Positions 9,221-19,821 are shown, counted from the first letter of the stretch. The stretch: DNA of 64,000 nucleotides from Corallochytrium limacisporum (GCA_002811645.1 PDIP01000021.1:210328-274327); one strand, 5' to 3'. Numbers and translations: made by a program. The notes: generated from the letters alone by a model not told the origin.

Positions 9221-10693
9221 CCCAAGCCTTCCGCTGTGGCACACATAAATTGCAATAATTAAAAGCCGGAAGTGGCTTCGTCGACCAAGCGCCTTCCAAA
9301 TAGCCCACTGTCAAATTGGAAGGGAAGCAGGAAAACAGCCACGAACGTTCCTGGAGACCCACCAAACGCAGTTCGCAAGTTTTATTGATCAATCCGCACA
9401 GAAGCTAAATTCCGTCCTCCCAAAGCGGGCCCCAATGGTTCTGACTCGTTCCCTTTTTTAGCCAGCTGCCGCTTTCGAGTGGGGTTCCTGTAGGTCGGCC
9501 GGGTGGGTTGGCTTGAGCACGTTCGGACTGAGACTAAGTCAACCACCCGTTGGATCCGAGTGCGAGTTCCTTCGACAGGTACTTTTGGGCGGCGCTCACG
9601 GACACTATGGCAGTACCCCGCAGAGTCTGTCACGTTCCCCGTATAACTTTATTGTTGAATATGAGGTGTACCGGTATTGATAGAACGCCGACAGCTTGAT
9701 CTTTCGCTATGCTCCTCGAACGCTACGATGATAGCAAGGTCATTGGGGACGCAGGCGGGGTCATTGCATGGGCCCCCGATGGACATGTCAGTAGGGTGTA
9801 CCTGGAAAAGTGGGCGAATACATTTTGAGGAGGCCTATACTATCCAAGGTAAGGAGTGGCAAGCCAGGAATGTGGCCGCGGAATCTACCGCCCATGGAAA
9901 AGTTGGCGTCACAGAGAATGGCGGCAAGGACATGCGTCATTCAGCAGATGCAGTGGCAAGAAGCACAGTGAATCAGAACAGACCGCCGAGGAAGAGCTTG
10001 CAAAGGCGACTTCTCAGAGTTGAAGTGGGAGAATGTTTGGACTGAAACTGTTAAAGAGGACTGGATGAAGCAAATCCCTCGCATTTCTATACACTCAATG
10101 TGGAGGAGGTAGAGGGTGGAGTTGAACCGGGAGAACTAACAGCAGAAGACGATGCCCAAATGGGCGCCACTGCTAACTCGGAGGCGACCGTCAGTGGGAG
10201 CCAACCGCCATCAAAGACTAGCTCACGGCAACAGTCTGCAGCACACACATCGACGCGCAGACCCCCGACGCGCAGACCCACTACACAGAGCAGCAAGGAT
10301 GGTCTGCGGATAAATCTCATCGAATTCGTCATTCCGCAGCTTGTCATCACTGCCAGCGCAGCCCAAATGGAAGATCCCGGGCCGCAGAGCATTGAGGTGC
10401 ACGATGTAATATAGCGGCCAGCATCGGCACTAAAGGCTCTCACGAGTTTTGGCTACCCCTATCTTTGCAGAACCGCGCCAGTATGGCCAAGCCGACCTGG
10501 ACCAGCACGAAGTCCTTGTACGAACAGTTGGACAGCTGGATGACTGGTGTCTCGCACAACCCTGCGAACTGAGATTTGAAGAACGGCAAAGGAGACCATA
10601 AACTTTCTACAATGAAAAGTTAGCTTTCAGGTACTATATTCTTTTTAAGGAAATACTTATTAGAAATGGCGATAAGACATCTGGGGAAGAGCA
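9221..10693. other. Intergenic region between AAGAB and eIF2-beta
   Basis: About 1.5 kb between two minus-strand genes. Apart from the possible decayed gene reported at 9660-10610 I see no other feature. The part next to AAGAB would be its promoter, and the part next to 10694 the 3-prime flank of eIF2-beta. Confidence 0.5.
9660..10610 (+). pseudogene. Possible decayed or intron-split gene, unidentified
   Basis: Several short plus-strand frames sit end to end here and read more like protein than the flanks. One, from about 9707, starts MLLERYDDSK. One around 9990-10100 carries SELKWENVWTETVKEDWMKQ. One at 10100-10414 is Ser/Thr/Pro-rich and ends with LIEFVIPQLVITAS. The last ends at about 10607 with VRTVGQLDDWCLAQ. 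They are in different frames and broken by stops. A pyrimidine stretch ending CTTTGCAG at 10470 and a GTGCAC at about 10396 could bound a 75-base intron. A 13-base direct repeat, GACGCGCAGACCC, occurs twice at 10252-10279. I recognise no family, and chance is possible. Confidence 0.22.
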
Positions 10694-11614
10694 TTACTGT
10701 GCACGCATGGCAGAGCGCTTGCCAGTCAGCGCACTGAAACCGGACTTAATAGGAGCGACAGTACAGCTAGCACCACAGGTCTCGCAGTGAAGGTAGTACA
10801 AACGATTTTCCTTCGTCAGGATAGTTTCTGGCGACTTGCAGGTATGACAAGTTACATACTCCAGAATGTACTTACGCAAAACGTTCTCGATCTGCTTCTG
10901 TTGAAAGCGTCCCTTAATTACAAGAGAATTTGCGCCGTCCAAGTTACCGGTAGTACCCAATTCAGTTAGCAAGAAAGCTAGCAAATGATCGGGCTGACGA
11001 TGCAGAGCTTTGCAGATTTCAGGGAAATTTGCAAACGCAGTCTTCTTGGCACCGACACGCACGACCTGAGGCGGCCGGAAGACTAACTTCTTCTTCTCAC
11101 CAGCGACAAAGTCTGGATTCTTGCTCTTCATGATCTGGAAAACACGTTGCAACAGTTCATCGTATGTGTAGTCACGGTCTGTTCCCGCCCAAGTGGTATC
11201 CATTTCATTGCCTACAGAATCATCAGCAGTCTTCTTCTTCTTCTTGCCGCTGCTGCCCTCTTCTTCATCATCCTCGAAGTAGAAGTCGTCCTCTTCGGCC
11301 TGAACACGCTTCTTCTGTTTCTTCTTTCTCTTTGGAAACTGGAAGTCTTTGTCCTCCAGGGTCACTTCAGGTACACGTCCCTCTGCTTCCAGTTCCTCTT
11401 CTGTCAGGGGCTGCGTTTTCTTCTTCTTCTTCTTACCAAAGAGTTCCTGTGTCACAGGCTTTTGTGGAACCTCCTGAGGTTCCTCTACCTGAGTCTGCTG
11501 AACATCCTGAGTCTCATTTTCCAATTCGGCGTCGAGATCGTCAAGATTGGTCTTCTTCTTCTTTTTCTTCTTCTTCATAGAAGGATCAAACAGGGCCGGG
11601 GCCGGATCTGCCAT
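10694..11614 (-). CDS. EIF2S2: Translation initiation factor eIF2 subunit beta
   Basis: The 306-residue protein is the beta subunit of eIF2, which brings initiator tRNA to the 40S ribosome and contacts eIF5 and eIF2B. The N-terminal half has lysine blocks at about residues 13-20, 60-65, 95-105 and 125-130, which in this family bind eIF5/eIF2B-epsilon. The start context [13 protein letters not shown] matches the human FDPTM motif. The C-terminal domain has the conserved [10 protein letters not shown] and [12 protein letters not shown] segments and a zinc ribbon CHTC...CETC. The ATG at 11612-11614 is chosen because homology starts there; the frame is open 20 codons further upstream. Neighbouring genes are unrelated. 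Confidence 0.95.
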   Translation of the reverse strand: MADPAPALFDPSMKKKKKKKKTNLDDLDAELENETQDVQQTQVEEPQEVPQKPVTQELFGKKKKKKTQPLTEEELEAEGRVPEVTLEDKDFQFPKRKKKQKKRVQAEEDDFYFEDDEEEGSSGKKKKKTADDSVGNEMDTTWAGTDRDYTYDELLQRVFQIMKSKNPDFVAGEKKKLVFRPPQVVRVGAKKTAFANFPEICKALHRQPDHLLAFLLTELGTTGNLDGANSLVIKGRFQQKQIENVLRKYILEYVTCHTCKSPETILTKENRLYYLHCETCGASCTVAPIKSGFSALTGKRSAMRAQ

Positions 11615-12347
11615 GGCGAATAGTCCAGGTATGTGAACTTTCTGGTCCTCGTGTTTTATTCCCGATAACAACAAGATGACGTGCGTTCAATGGCATGTAG
11701 TGTGCAATCTTTGAAGTAGCCTATAGCCTACAAGAGGAAAACTCATTGCGCTCTGCACGGTATGGCCAATCATTGGTAAAATTGTGAATGGCACTAAGGA
11801 GAATCAACGGCCTAAAGATACAACACTAAACGACCTGTACCACGCGAAGTTCTCAAAATGCTCTTTCCGGTTCTCCTTTTCTCGCGAGCCCCAGTCCCCC
11901 CCCCTCCCCTCGGGGGGAGGCCCTTCCGTAGTCACATGGGCCGTTCGCGAATAGTATGGAATGGGGTCTCTTCGAGAATGAATGGGGTGAAAGGACCCCG
12001 ACGTAGAGTACGCTCCACAGCCAATGTACCGCTCCCACTCTGGAATGCCTTCGATGGCTGGGTAGCTCGCAAGTCACAATAACCTCAACACCAAGAAAAC
12101 AGAAGTACCATCAGGATGTTCTAGAAGTGGTGTAGAAACTGTAGAGCTAGTCAAATTGACAGCCAAGAGCGAAGTAGTTTACAAAATTATGTATAGTATT
12201 TATATATACGGAGCGCTTTTAAAATACACAACATTATTAGAATAACATTGCATTTTTGTATACCAGTGATCCAAACGAATCCCAGTACTGAATATATATC
12301 CAGTTTGCAACATGAGGCGTGGGGGCTGGTAGCATTTCTGATCGCCG
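11615..12347. other. Intergenic region between eIF2-beta and PPP1R37
   Basis: About 730 bp between two minus-strand genes, serving as the eIF2-beta promoter region and the PPP1R37 3-prime flank. It contains several CG-rich palindromes (reported separately) and a C/G homopolymer stretch near 11898-11932. No gene is seen. Confidence 0.6.
11842..11951 (-). promoter_or_regulatory. Cluster of CGCG palindromes upstream of eIF2-beta
   Basis: Three CGCG elements lie 230-340 bp before the eIF2-beta ATG: ACGCGAA at 11842-11848, TCTCGCGAG at 11880-11888 and TTCGCGAA at 11944-11951. TCTCGCGAG is close to a palindrome (TCTCGCGAGA) common in animal housekeeping promoters. Function here is inferred from position only. 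Confidence 0.3.
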
Positions 12348-14900
12348 TCAGCCCGCGGGCTGAACGTTCGCGACAGGTGCACCACCTCCTGGTTGGTGGC
12401 GCTTTGTGTAGGTTTCCATGACAGTGTTGTAGCGATCATTTAAGCTTAACAAGATGTCCATAAAGTTCTCATCTCTGCATTGACGGATGGCGTTTGATAA
12501 TTGAATCCGCCATTTCCCGCATTCCCCGTAGAGCTCTTCAAGCACTTGCCCAGCGTGTTCGTCTGACCCAGCTTCACGTATCATCTCGTCCAGAAGCTCG
12601 ATGTGTTCGTGTGCTTGCTTTAAGGCAGCAGGCGTCAGAAGACCTGCACGGGGAGATAAACGAGGAGAGGTCTTCTTTCGATCAGCCGCTATAGCATGTT
12701 TTGGGCCAATGCGAGTTGGGCTAAGGTCCCGATTCGGTTTGGTCAGCAATCCCCCTGATGACGGCACTATAGTAGTCATGCCCTCGACATGGGGGAAGCC
12801 GTAACTCAGTACAAGCCCTTTCGAAGACTTGTCATGGGCCTCATCGACGTTACGATTACACAATGTCATAACCTCCTCCAGAAATTCCTTGCCGTACGGA
12901 GTGTCATTGCCCCCATCAGGATCTAAGCCCATGCTGAGGACGCTGTGGTTGCTCCGCATGGACACTGCGAGTGCCATGATACCCGCGGTCTGGATCTTAT
13001 TTTGTCGCAGATCGACAGTTAGTAACGTCTTGTTTTCAGTCAAAGCCTCAGCAAAAGTTATTGCACCCTCAGGCCGCATTCCTGTGTCCATCAAGCGCAG
13101 AGTAGTGATAGTACGATTTCCGACAAGCGCGGTCTTCAACGACATGACTCCGGCTTCTGAGGACAGCTTGTTACCGGACAAATCAAGGCATTCCAGAGAT
13201 TTCGTTGCCATCAGAGCTCCTGAAAGAGATTGCATACCACGTACCCCGATCCCATTATCCCTCAAAGATACACTTTTCAACCCCTCAAGGTTCGCAATTG
13301 CATCTGCCACAAACAAGACCCCCTCGTCTCTAAGCTGGTTGTGACTTAGGTCAAGATGTGTAACACTCAACACCTTGCGCATGAGATTGCCGATAGCACG
13401 CCCATTACGGGGGCTGAAGCCATTGCGTTGTAACGACAAATGTGTTAGTATGTCACTGCGACGGCAGCCATTTGCAATGCTTTCCAGGGCCCCCGCTTGG
13501 TATAATGCACACCTCTCCAGCTTTACGCTATTGACTTGCGAGAGGCCCAAGGCTCTTGAGACTAGATTAATTCCCCGTGGCTCCATGGTGATTCCACTCA
13601 GGTTGATGTACCGAAGATTTGGGCATCTTGCCAAGGTGTTAGAAAATTCACGGTAGCACATGTCCCGCATTTGTGAATTGGAAATGTCCAAGTTTTCTAC
13701 CGTGCGACGGTACTGCAAGACCTTAAACAACAGAATCAGCTTCTTATCATTGAACTGAGCTGCTGGTGTCGCAATCGTCTTGAGACACGGATTGTTCAGC
13801 AGCACTTCGAAAACTGCTTCCCATTCCGCATCTTTCATCTTGCCCCGGTTCCAAATGAATGAGGTCATTTGCTTGCCATTCCTCATCGCGTGTTCAATTT
13901 GTCTCACTACTGCCATGTTGGGTGCTACGCCGAGGCGCTGTGTACTGTTCTTGTAGAGTATGAGAAGATCGATAGGACTTGCCTTCCGCCGTTGCGAGGC
14001 TCCTTTCAGTGTTTCATCGTCGTTTTCAACGTGGTCTTCAGGCAGATTCCAAGTCACATTCTTCTTCTTAAAGCTGGACCGCACTTCAGAGACTTCATCG
14101 TTGTCCGACGATTCCTCATACTTGGATATCTTTGCTAGGGATGGCTTCGGATAGGTTGTGGTCAGTGACAAGCGTTTGTGCTTGGGGGCGCGATCGCTCT
14201 TGTGTGGCCGCCGACCATCAGAATCTCCGTCTGAGCTGTCATCTTCGGATCCTCTTTGATCCATTGTCTCTGTTGCACCAGTAACCGGTTGCTTTGTGTC
14301 GGCAAGATCAGCCTCGGCCAATTCATGAACAAGGTCTTCTACGGATTGACCCTTCCGTAAAACTTCTGCAGTGTCAAAATTTTCTGGGTCTACACTGATA
14401 CTACCATCCTCAGCACGTTGCGGTTCCCATTCCTTCAAGTGGTCACCAGCTCCAAGGATCAGATCGCGTCGGCCCACATCCACCACATCCATTGTGTGGT
14501 GTTTTAAGGACTCTTCCTCCCGCTCATACTCCTGTTCCAATTCACTAATCTGTTTTGGGGGTGTTCCAACACCAAGATCATTCTTTTTCTCCTCACTAGT
14601 GGCCAGAAACTCATCAAATTCATTCATCAAGTTCTCTACAGGCTGTTTTCCATTTGACACGGGCGCACTTACTGCTCCTGGCAGCTGAAACCCAAGGTCA
14701 CTGAGGTCTGAAGAGTCATCCTCATCATCCGTAGACTCATCGTCCTCCTCTCCAACTCGCTGCACCGGGTTCTCATCTGGCCATTTATCTCCCATGTAGA
14801 TTTCAGACATCTGTGAACCCTGTGGCTGTTTGGGGGTGACAACTGTACTGGTTCCTTCCTCTTGTGTTTTGGCAACCATGTCGTCTAAAGAATTGTTCAT
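12348..14900 (-). CDS. PPP1R37: PPP1R37-like leucine-rich repeat regulator of protein phosphatase 1
   Basis: An 850-residue protein. Residues 1-280 are acidic, Ser-rich and probably disordered. Near residue 285 is KKKNVTWNLPED, a KxVxW form of the RVxF docking motif for protein phosphatase 1. After it comes a segment similar to the helical lead-in of PPP1R37 (SPIDLLILYKN), then about ten RNase-inhibitor-type leucine-rich repeats at roughly 340-680. The repeat block ends with TLLTVDLRQNKIQTAGIMAL and NHSVLSMGLD, close to the human sequence. The C-terminal 150 residues form a basic linker and a helical tail. In animals the family inhibits PP1. The ATG at 14898-14900 is the first in frame. It is head-to-head with SLMAP. 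Confidence 0.82.
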   Translation of the reverse strand: MNNSLDDMVAKTQEEGTSTVVTPKQPQGSQMSEIYMGDKWPDENPVQRVGEEDDESTDDEDDSSDLSDLGFQLPGAVSAPVSNGKQPVENLMNEFDEFLATSEEKKNDLGVGTPPKQISELEQEYEREEESLKHHTMDVVDVGRRDLILGAGDHLKEWEPQRAEDGSISVDPENFDTAEVLRKGQSVEDLVHELAEADLADTKQPVTGATETMDQRGSEDDSSDGDSDGRRPHKSDRAPKHKRLSLTTTYPKPSLAKISKYEESSDNDEVSEVRSSFKKKNVTWNLPEDHVENDDETLKGASQRRKASPIDLLILYKNSTQRLGVAPNMAVVRQIEHAMRNGKQMTSFIWNRGKMKDAEWEAVFEVLLNNPCLKTIATPAAQFNDKKLILLFKVLQYRRTVENLDISNSQMRDMCYREFSNTLARCPNLRYINLSGITMEPRGINLVSRALGLSQVNSVKLERCALYQAGALESIANGCRRSDILTHLSLQRNGFSPRNGRAIGNLMRKVLSVTHLDLSHNQLRDEGVLFVADAIANLEGLKSVSLRDNGIGVRGMQSLSGALMATKSLECLDLSGNKLSSEAGVMSLKTALVGNRTITTLRLMDTGMRPEGAITFAEALTENKTLLTVDLRQNKIQTAGIMALAVSMRSNHSVLSMGLDPDGGNDTPYGKEFLEEVMTLCNRNVDEAHDKSSKGLVLSYGFPHVEGMTTIVPSSGGLLTKPNRDLSPTRIGPKHAIAADRKKTSPRLSPRAGLLTPAALKQAHEHIELLDEMIREAGSDEHAGQVLEELYGECGKWRIQLSNAIRQCRDENFMDILLSLNDRYNTVMETYTKRHQPGGGAPVANVQPAG

Positions 14901-16464
14901 ATCTAGTCCTATCTACATGGACGAATTGGAGCCTGTCACTTCTAACGCCCTGCCATGAATCTGTGTGTCTTTGGGGCAATCCGGCGTCCAGCGTCCTTGT
15001 TGCTCGCGTGTGTTTCATTATATGTCAACACTTGCTCAGGCATGCGCATATACCGCATGGATCTTGAAATACGTCTATCATTTGTGCCGCCGTTGAGCAA
15101 AGAATGGCATTTCATGGCGCTTCAATGCCTAGGCCACACGTGCAGACGCTGTATCCTGCGCACCACCGATCCCCTCACTCCAACCCACGTATTGTGTTCT
15201 CCCTGCTGTGTCTTTCACCAGATCCGGCAACCGATAGACAGAGCTGCTCAACACAGAGAAGCCTATAGAACCAAATCCGAGCATCCCCCAACAAAAAGAA
15301 AATCAGCAATACCCGTCGTATGTTATAGAAAACATACGACCAATTTTTTCTCCACTTGGTCTGCAGGTTCGTCGCCCGCCCGCAGTCGGCCAGTGCACGC
15401 GAGCAGGAAATTACCCCAGCTCATTTGTGCTGATGTCTATGACTTTTGGCCGGCAGCGTTTCGAGTATGAGACAGTGCCGGTGAAAGTTGGCATTGGTGC
15501 GCGCGTCCGGACCGCCCCCGGCTTCTGGTCGGGAGAAACAGCACTGGTCTCAGTCTTCAGCAGCGGAACGTGAGGGCGCATAAAAGTGAAAAATTTCCGT
15601 GTCAAACGCAGTACATTAATCATCAAAAGCAACAGGATTCGTCAGGTGACTAGGTTCGAAGGCTTTCCGGCTTGAGCGGATTGGTTCTGCGACGGGCTTT
15701 GCACTCAGCTCTGGTCCAACTTGATGAGGTCGGAACGTCATAGCCAGCCTGGACAGGAACGTCCTCTCTCACCCTCCCCACCTCCTTATCTCCGATGCCC
15801 CCTAACAAAAAACCCAGCTGGTGAAAACATAGGGTTCATGAACCGGGCGGAAAATTTCCCATAGGTTTTACACAGTCGTAACAATGAATTCGGTGGAGAT
15901 TGACGTAAAATTATCCGGGGCGAGGAGGCATGGAGGAGTCCCGCTGCCTCCTCCCCCTCCACCGTGGGGGGGAGGGGGAGGGGGGGCGCCCAGGGGACCA
16001 GGGAGGGGGTTGTCCCTTTGGTAGGGTAACTCACTCCCGGTGAGGATAACTGGGACCAGACAGAAGAGAGGGGATTCAGGGGGGGAATGTGTCGATTGGG
16101 TGTTTGTTGGTGCGAGGCTATCAGAAATGGAGAGGGACTTGCTTTTCATAGTGAATGGCCCAGGCTAGAAGTGGTGAGTACATTCAGTATCCAGATCCAC
16201 GGGATCCATTGCGTTTGAAAGGCGGGAAAATGCAATGCTCGAAACAACACCATTGGCACGGCCCCTACATACCAGGTGAGCCCGAGGATACGAGAAAGAG
16301 GAGCGTCGGTTCAGTACCTGTACAGGTACATGATGCTCCCAGCAGCTCGTCAACTTCTGACGTCAACATGAGTGGGATTAGTTTTTTACCGAATAGTGAA
16401 GACGGAATGTGACAGCCATGTGAAGTGATTCAACGGAACCGGGAACATACGGTAGATCGACAAA
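14901..16464. other. Divergent intergenic region between PPP1R37 and SLMAP
   Basis: About 1.56 kb. It contains a strong G-run cluster at 15966-16009 and an inverted CCAAT box (ATTGGTT near 15680). A plus-strand frame at 16155-16412 of 85 codons ends 52 bases before SLMAP and includes GTGAG donor-like sites; it could be 5-prime untranslated sequence, but no domain is visible. Confidence 0.5.
15966..16009 (+). repeat. G-quadruplex-type G-run cluster
   Basis: Runs of 7, 5, 7, 4, 3 and 5 G separated by 1-6 bases satisfy the four-run G-quadruplex pattern on the plus strand. It lies in the shared upstream region of PPP1R37 and SLMAP. Confidence 0.6.
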
Positions 16465-18630
16465 ATGGCAGAGCAAATGCCCATTTTGGTGCTCACTCCA
16501 AAGGAGGAGGGCGCTTTTGAAGAGCGTACCTTATCGTTTGAAGAGGGAAGTCAGAAAGTAGGTCGGTCAATGATGCGTTTGAAGCCGAGTGCCCGCAATG
16601 GAATCTTTACTTCCCAGGTATTGTCCAGAGCTCACGCTGAGGTTTTCTTGGATAGTGAAAATCCGTCACAAGTGTTGCTTATGGATCTGGAGTCTAGTAA
16701 TGGAACATTCATCAATGGCGAGTCTCTGGAGCCCAGAGTCCCATATCCTCTAAAGAGTGGTGACGAAGTTCAGTTCGGTGTCGATGTTCTGCAAGCTGGG
16801 CGGATATCCCACAAGTGTATAAGCGCGCAAGTGACCATATATCAGGGAGGCAAAGTTGCAGGAGGGGCTGGAGCAGGAGGCGATACAGGCAGAGGTGTGA
16901 ATATGCTGGTCGGTGAAAATACCATGGTCTCTGCGCTGCATGTGCGGGAGCTGCAGACTCAACTCTCTAAGATCAGCGCTGAAAACGAACAGTTAGAGAA
17001 GGAAATTACAGGCCTTGGTGCCGCTGCAGAGGGAAAGTTTACGGAATCCCCTCTATACCAACAGTTGTTGACCTTGGTCACTACTCTTCAAGAGCGAGTC
17101 AATACCAACAAGGAACGCATGCAGGCTGTTGAAGAGTTGCTCTTAGACATCGAGCAGTACACGGATCGCCACTTCACAGCCCTGGATAATGTTGACGAGC
17201 TTACTGCGCGGATTGCCACATTAGATCAACAACTGGCACTGTACAAGGGTATGGATCGCAGTATTCTGTCCAGTTTGGCGCTGAATAAGGACCAGGAAGC
17301 CTTGCATCGATACCAACAAGACAATTTGCATCTTCGGGAGAAATTGGAGAGCCTGTTGAATGAGCGGCTTACTAAGGAACGAGATTTCTGGCTTGTGGTA
17401 CAAGCGCACACAGATGCACGAATTGCTGCCGTCGAGAAAGCATCAATGCTTGAGACGCAGGTGGAAGACCTTCAAAGATCCTTCTCATCGATGAAGGACA
17501 AGCTCCGAGCAGCTGAAGAGAAGCTACAGAATTCCATCCCAAGAAAGGACATTTTCAACGCACCAGAATACCAAGCCATGGTTGAGTCAATCGAGAAGTT
17601 AGCGAAGAAGGCAGAGGAAGGCCAAGATATGGAAGTCCACTTTGGTGAAGAGCCCAAGAAGGAGGTCCAGCTTGACATTGGAAACGTTGAGCAACCGGCC
17701 CGCATCCTGCCGTCGTTGCTAACTACCAGGGCAGAAAAGGTGGAGGATGACGAACTTGAACGCGGACCATTGACATCGCGCAGAAATGAGGAAGATGGAC
17801 AAGCGGAACCCGAAATTTCTGAGGACGATCTTGCCGCCGCTCTCGACGACATGGCCAATCTGGATGGAGAGGAAGGTGCCGCGGCAGAACTCGATCAGAC
17901 CATTGAGGACAATAACGGTATGGTTTCGGATGTTTCCACGGCAGTTGCAAGCATTGATTCCGAAGTCAAGGAGGAAGAAGATGCGGATGCTTTGGAAGGA
18001 TCCTCACGCGATGCCAGCCAAGAAGGTGACCTTGAAGGTCGTGATCTTGCAAGCCTTAAACGGGCAGTGGAGGCAGCAACCAAGACAGCAAAGAATCTGG
18101 AAACCGAAGTCACTGCCAAGCGGAAGCGCGTTGCCAGCTTAAGCAAAGAGCTCGAGAATGTTCAGGGAAAGAACAAAAAAGTGCAAGATGAGCTCAAAGA
18201 GTTGCGGCAGAGCAATGACCAGCTGACCCGCGATCTCAAAGCTGTCACTAAAGAACGCGACGAGCTGGCACGAAACGCAGACAACAAGGAGAAGGACCTG
18301 GCGTCGCGAGTAGAGGAAGCGGATGCCAAGTACAATAAGCTTGAACAAGAGAACAAATCGATACTTGAAGACCTAAAGCGCTGGATGGACAAGGACGTAG
18401 AGAATCGGAAGGAATTGGAAAAGGTCCAGGATGAGCTGAAGGGAGCCCTGGAAAACGAGCGCTTGAACGTGACATCCTCCCCATCTGTGATGCAATCTCC
18501 CAGTGAGGCTGCTGCTGCCAGGCCCAACGACGAAGAAATTGGCTTCGTCTGGCAAGCCGTTGCCTGGCCCTTCCGCATTCTTGGCACCGCTCTGCCAACT
18601 GGGCTGGTTCGTGCCATTCAACGTAGCTAG
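16465..18630 (+). CDS. SLMAP: SLMAP-like FHA and coiled-coil protein (STRIPAK component)
   Basis: This 721-residue protein begins with an FHA domain at about residues 8-125, with the phosphothreonine-pocket residues Arg34 (VGRS), Ser54-Arg55 (SRAH) and Ser78-Asn79-Gly80 (SSNGTFING). Long coiled coils follow at about 155-210, 225-365 and 520-660, with an acidic linker between them. The C-terminus has a moderately hydrophobic segment WQAVAWPFRILGTALP like a tail anchor or membrane-associated helix. This order matches animal SLMAP and fungal Far9/Far10 (Vps64), the subunits that link STRIPAK (a PP2A complex) to phosphorylated kinases and to membranes. An AATAAA lies 5 bases after the stop. Head-to-head with PPP1R37. 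Confidence 0.87.
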   Translation: MAEQMPILVLTPKEEGAFEERTLSFEEGSQKVGRSMMRLKPSARNGIFTSQVLSRAHAEVFLDSENPSQVLLMDLESSNGTFINGESLEPRVPYPLKSGDEVQFGVDVLQAGRISHKCISAQVTIYQGGKVAGGAGAGGDTGRGVNMLVGENTMVSALHVRELQTQLSKISAENEQLEKEITGLGAAAEGKFTESPLYQQLLTLVTTLQERVNTNKERMQAVEELLLDIEQYTDRHFTALDNVDELTARIATLDQQLALYKGMDRSILSSLALNKDQEALHRYQQDNLHLREKLESLLNERLTKERDFWLVVQAHTDARIAAVEKASMLETQVEDLQRSFSSMKDKLRAAEEKLQNSIPRKDIFNAPEYQAMVESIEKLAKKAEEGQDMEVHFGEEPKKEVQLDIGNVEQPARILPSLLTTRAEKVEDDELERGPLTSRRNEEDGQAEPEISEDDLAAALDDMANLDGEEGAAAELDQTIEDNNGMVSDVSTAVASIDSEVKEEEDADALEGSSRDASQEGDLEGRDLASLKRAVEAATKTAKNLETEVTAKRKRVASLSKELENVQGKNKKVQDELKELRQSNDQLTRDLKAVTKERDELARNADNKEKDLASRVEEADAKYNKLEQENKSILEDLKRWMDKDVENRKELEKVQDELKGALENERLNVTSSPSVMQSPSEAAAARPNDEEIGFVWQAVAWPFRILGTALPTGLVRAIQRS

Positions 18631-18634
18631 TTAC

Positions 18635-18640
18635 AATAAA
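18635..18640 (+). terminator. AATAAA polyadenylation signal of the SLMAP gene
   Basis: Canonical AATAAA five bases after the SLMAP stop codon. The position is unusually close, so cleavage would leave a very short 3-prime untranslated region. Confidence 0.45.
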
Positions 18641-19220
18641 TCAACTACATTCAACCTTAGTGCATCATGATCCCCATGCCAAACACCCACTTCTTCAGCA
18701 CCCCAAAATATCTCATATTCGCTACAGGCGTATGCTCCCCTGCACCCATTCTTCATCCAGGGGAGGCCTTAACTGAATGATACAATACATTTTGTGCTGT
18801 GGTAAGGAGGAATGATCAACGGAGACTGCAGGGTGGGGAGGGTGGGCAATATTTTTTTTCTCCTTCTTGGGTTGGGCCCAGACTCTTGACCTTGGGCTCA
18901 TACAAACCCACTCCTCCAACCGCCCGCGAAAGTGTTTTCTTTCGGTAAACGACAGAGCCTCCCCGTTCAATGTGTCTCCCAACTATTTTCCGTTCTCATC
19001 CGCGCTCTCTTCGCCTCACTTGCGTTTTCACTCACTATTCTTAACATCCGTCGTTGGACTGGGACTGGTAGGTAGCCTTCTAATGTACTGTACTGACCTG
19101 TCAGAAGGGTCAAAGGACTTTTAATTTGCGTCATTCCCTTTAATGTTTAATGGCTTGAACACATCGTAGGAAAGCAAGGTGCCCAAGATCAGAGGTGCGG
19201 GCCATAGTAAACCAAGGAAA

Positions 19221-19248
19221 GGGGTGGGGGTGGGGGGTGGGAGTGGGA
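19221..19248 (+). repeat. G-quadruplex-type G-run cluster
   Basis: Runs of 4, 5, 6, 3 and 3 G are separated mostly by single bases, a textbook quadruplex-forming pattern on the plus strand. It lies about 600 bp after SLMAP. Confidence 0.65.
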
Positions 19249-19795
19249 AGTGCTAAGAGTGGGCAGTGCAGAAGAACCTCTACAGCCAGGCAACTGGGTC
19301 CGCCCCGGGCGTTAGCCCCGCGTCTGTGGCGGTATCCGTTTCTCTGCAGACGGCTCACACGCCCTGTCACGATTAAGGCGCGCGGTCGAAAAAAGATGAG
19401 CGAGAAAAAGCCAGTGGGTGAGGAGGGACCATCCAATGAAGCAGTGAGAATCACAGAGAGGGGTCGTGTCCAAGGTACTTAACAAAGAGCTCTGGGTAAT
19501 GATTTCCCCCGGTTTTCTTTGCGGCGCCCCGTCGCCACAGGTGTTGCTTTCGAAGAACATAGCTATTGATGATCTTTCTTAAGAGGATGCGCTGGTACGT
19601 CTCTCGTCTTGTAAATTTGGCTCCTGTGCAACCACGACCCAATTTGCATGAACGTCTGCCTATACTGGACCTGTCCCTGACCGGACCTTGGTCGCGTGTG
19701 GAACCGCGCTCATGGATGGAATGTGGAGAGCAGGGGCCGGGGGAGAGATAGGGGTGCAAATCCGACACAGGTGGGGGCTTAACTGCCCACAAGAT

Positions 19796-19821
19796 AATGA
19801 ATGAATGAATGAATGAATGAA
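19796..19821. repeat. AATG tetranucleotide microsatellite
   Basis: Six perfect tandem copies of AATG plus two bases in non-coding DNA. Confidence 0.9.

Noticed and set aside
11147-11623. Leucine-rich 158-codon plus-strand frame
   Set aside because: It is the reverse complement of the lysine-rich eIF2-beta coding region.
16155-16412. 85-codon frame just before SLMAP
   Set aside because: Not similar to any family I know, and contains donor-like sites; more likely leader sequence.
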